From the NCBI GenBank assembly GCA_945883825.1, contig CAMCYF010000015.1:1-54440 (forward strand): a DNA stretch of 54,440 nt. The letters run 5' to 3'. Shown here one piece after another: positions 54,327 through 54,440 of the stretch; position 1 is the stretch's first letter; every line of letters begins with the position of its first letter. This DNA comes from Chitinophaga pinensis. Its GTDB lineage: Bacteria > Bacteroidota > Bacteroidia > Flavobacteriales_D > Crocinitomicaceae. The notes beneath the pieces are model-generated. The model saw nothing but the letters and a program-made list of their open reading frames with translations, was not told the origin of the DNA and searched no databases. The translations under genes and the position numbers were made by a program.

Positions 54327-54440
54327 ATGGGATCGATTCGTCAAAATAAAATTGAGGCAGTAATTCAAACTGAGCTGGCTGTATTTTTTCAAAGACACAG
54401 TGCAGAAATATGCCTTGGTGCAATGGTTACAGTTACAATA
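54327..54440 (+). CDS. rbfA: Ribosome-binding factor A, 5' part only
   Basis: The first 38 codons are in the window and run off the right edge. The start GSIRQNKIEAVIQTELAVFF matches the N-terminus of RbfA, which binds free 30S subunits during 16S rRNA 5'-end maturation and cold adaptation. The frame continues through the conserved strand ICLGAMVTVTI. It is divergent from the ABC exporter gene. Confidence 0.82.
   Translation, partial: MGSIRQNKIEAVIQTELAVFFQRHSAEICLGAMVTVTI

Overview
The window comes from an AT-rich genome of the phylum Bacteroidota, probably a Flavobacteriales relative. Three things point there. At least four proteins end in, or match, type IX secretion (T9SS) sorting domains. 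The promoters match the Bacteroidota -7 element TAnnTTTG, several with a TTG box about 19 bases upstream. Several gene neighbourhoods are typical of the group, notably mutY / HU / tiny bS22-like protein / RNase G and DUF177-rpmF-plsX-fabH-accB-accC. No tRNA, rRNA, CRISPR array, integrase or transposase was seen.

Layout. 1-2258: 5' part of a large repetitive secreted protein, minus strand, running off the left edge. 2353-6896: minus-strand operon for fatty-acid synthesis initiation with ribosomal protein L32. 6966-10522: pdxA, leucyl aminopeptidase and mutY (minus). 10677-13247: HU, bS22-like protein, RNase G and recX (plus). 13248-15983: an accessory patch of two paralogous lipoproteins and a small barrel-like protein, closed by a second copy of the recX 3' end. 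15984-25947: secreted thioredoxin, TonB-dependent receptor with recO, a T9SS type A cargo, a Pif1-like helicase with a helix-turn-helix tail, a membrane-anchored propeller-like protein and RNase HII. 25999-34689: small and large exported proteins, including a T9SS type B cargo, a periplasmic peptidyl-prolyl isomerase and a barrel protein with five Cys-bounded repeats. 34699-40655: glycyl-tRNA synthetase, cyclase-family hydrolase, epimerase and a PKD-rich T9SS type B cargo followed by the fossil of a second sorting domain. 41079-46798: type A cargo, sensor kinase, flavin ferredoxin-NADP reductase, a 37-residue membrane protein and an ABC exporter. 46925-54440: prs, L25, polyprenol-type glycosyltransferase, dihydroorotase, Hsp15-like protein, fatty-acid desaturase, a second ABC exporter and the start of rbfA.

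Most of the window is housekeeping: lipid synthesis, translation, DNA repair and nucleotide precursors. It is interleaved with exported surface proteins. The observations most worth following are: the recX 3'-end duplication bracketing the lipoprotein patch; five genes whose -7 element lies only 4-5 bases before the start codon, implying leaderless mRNA; a perfect palindrome at the transcription start of the desaturase promoter; and a decayed duplicate T9SS sorting domain. No complete, clearly new multi-gene system could be demonstrated from sequence alone.
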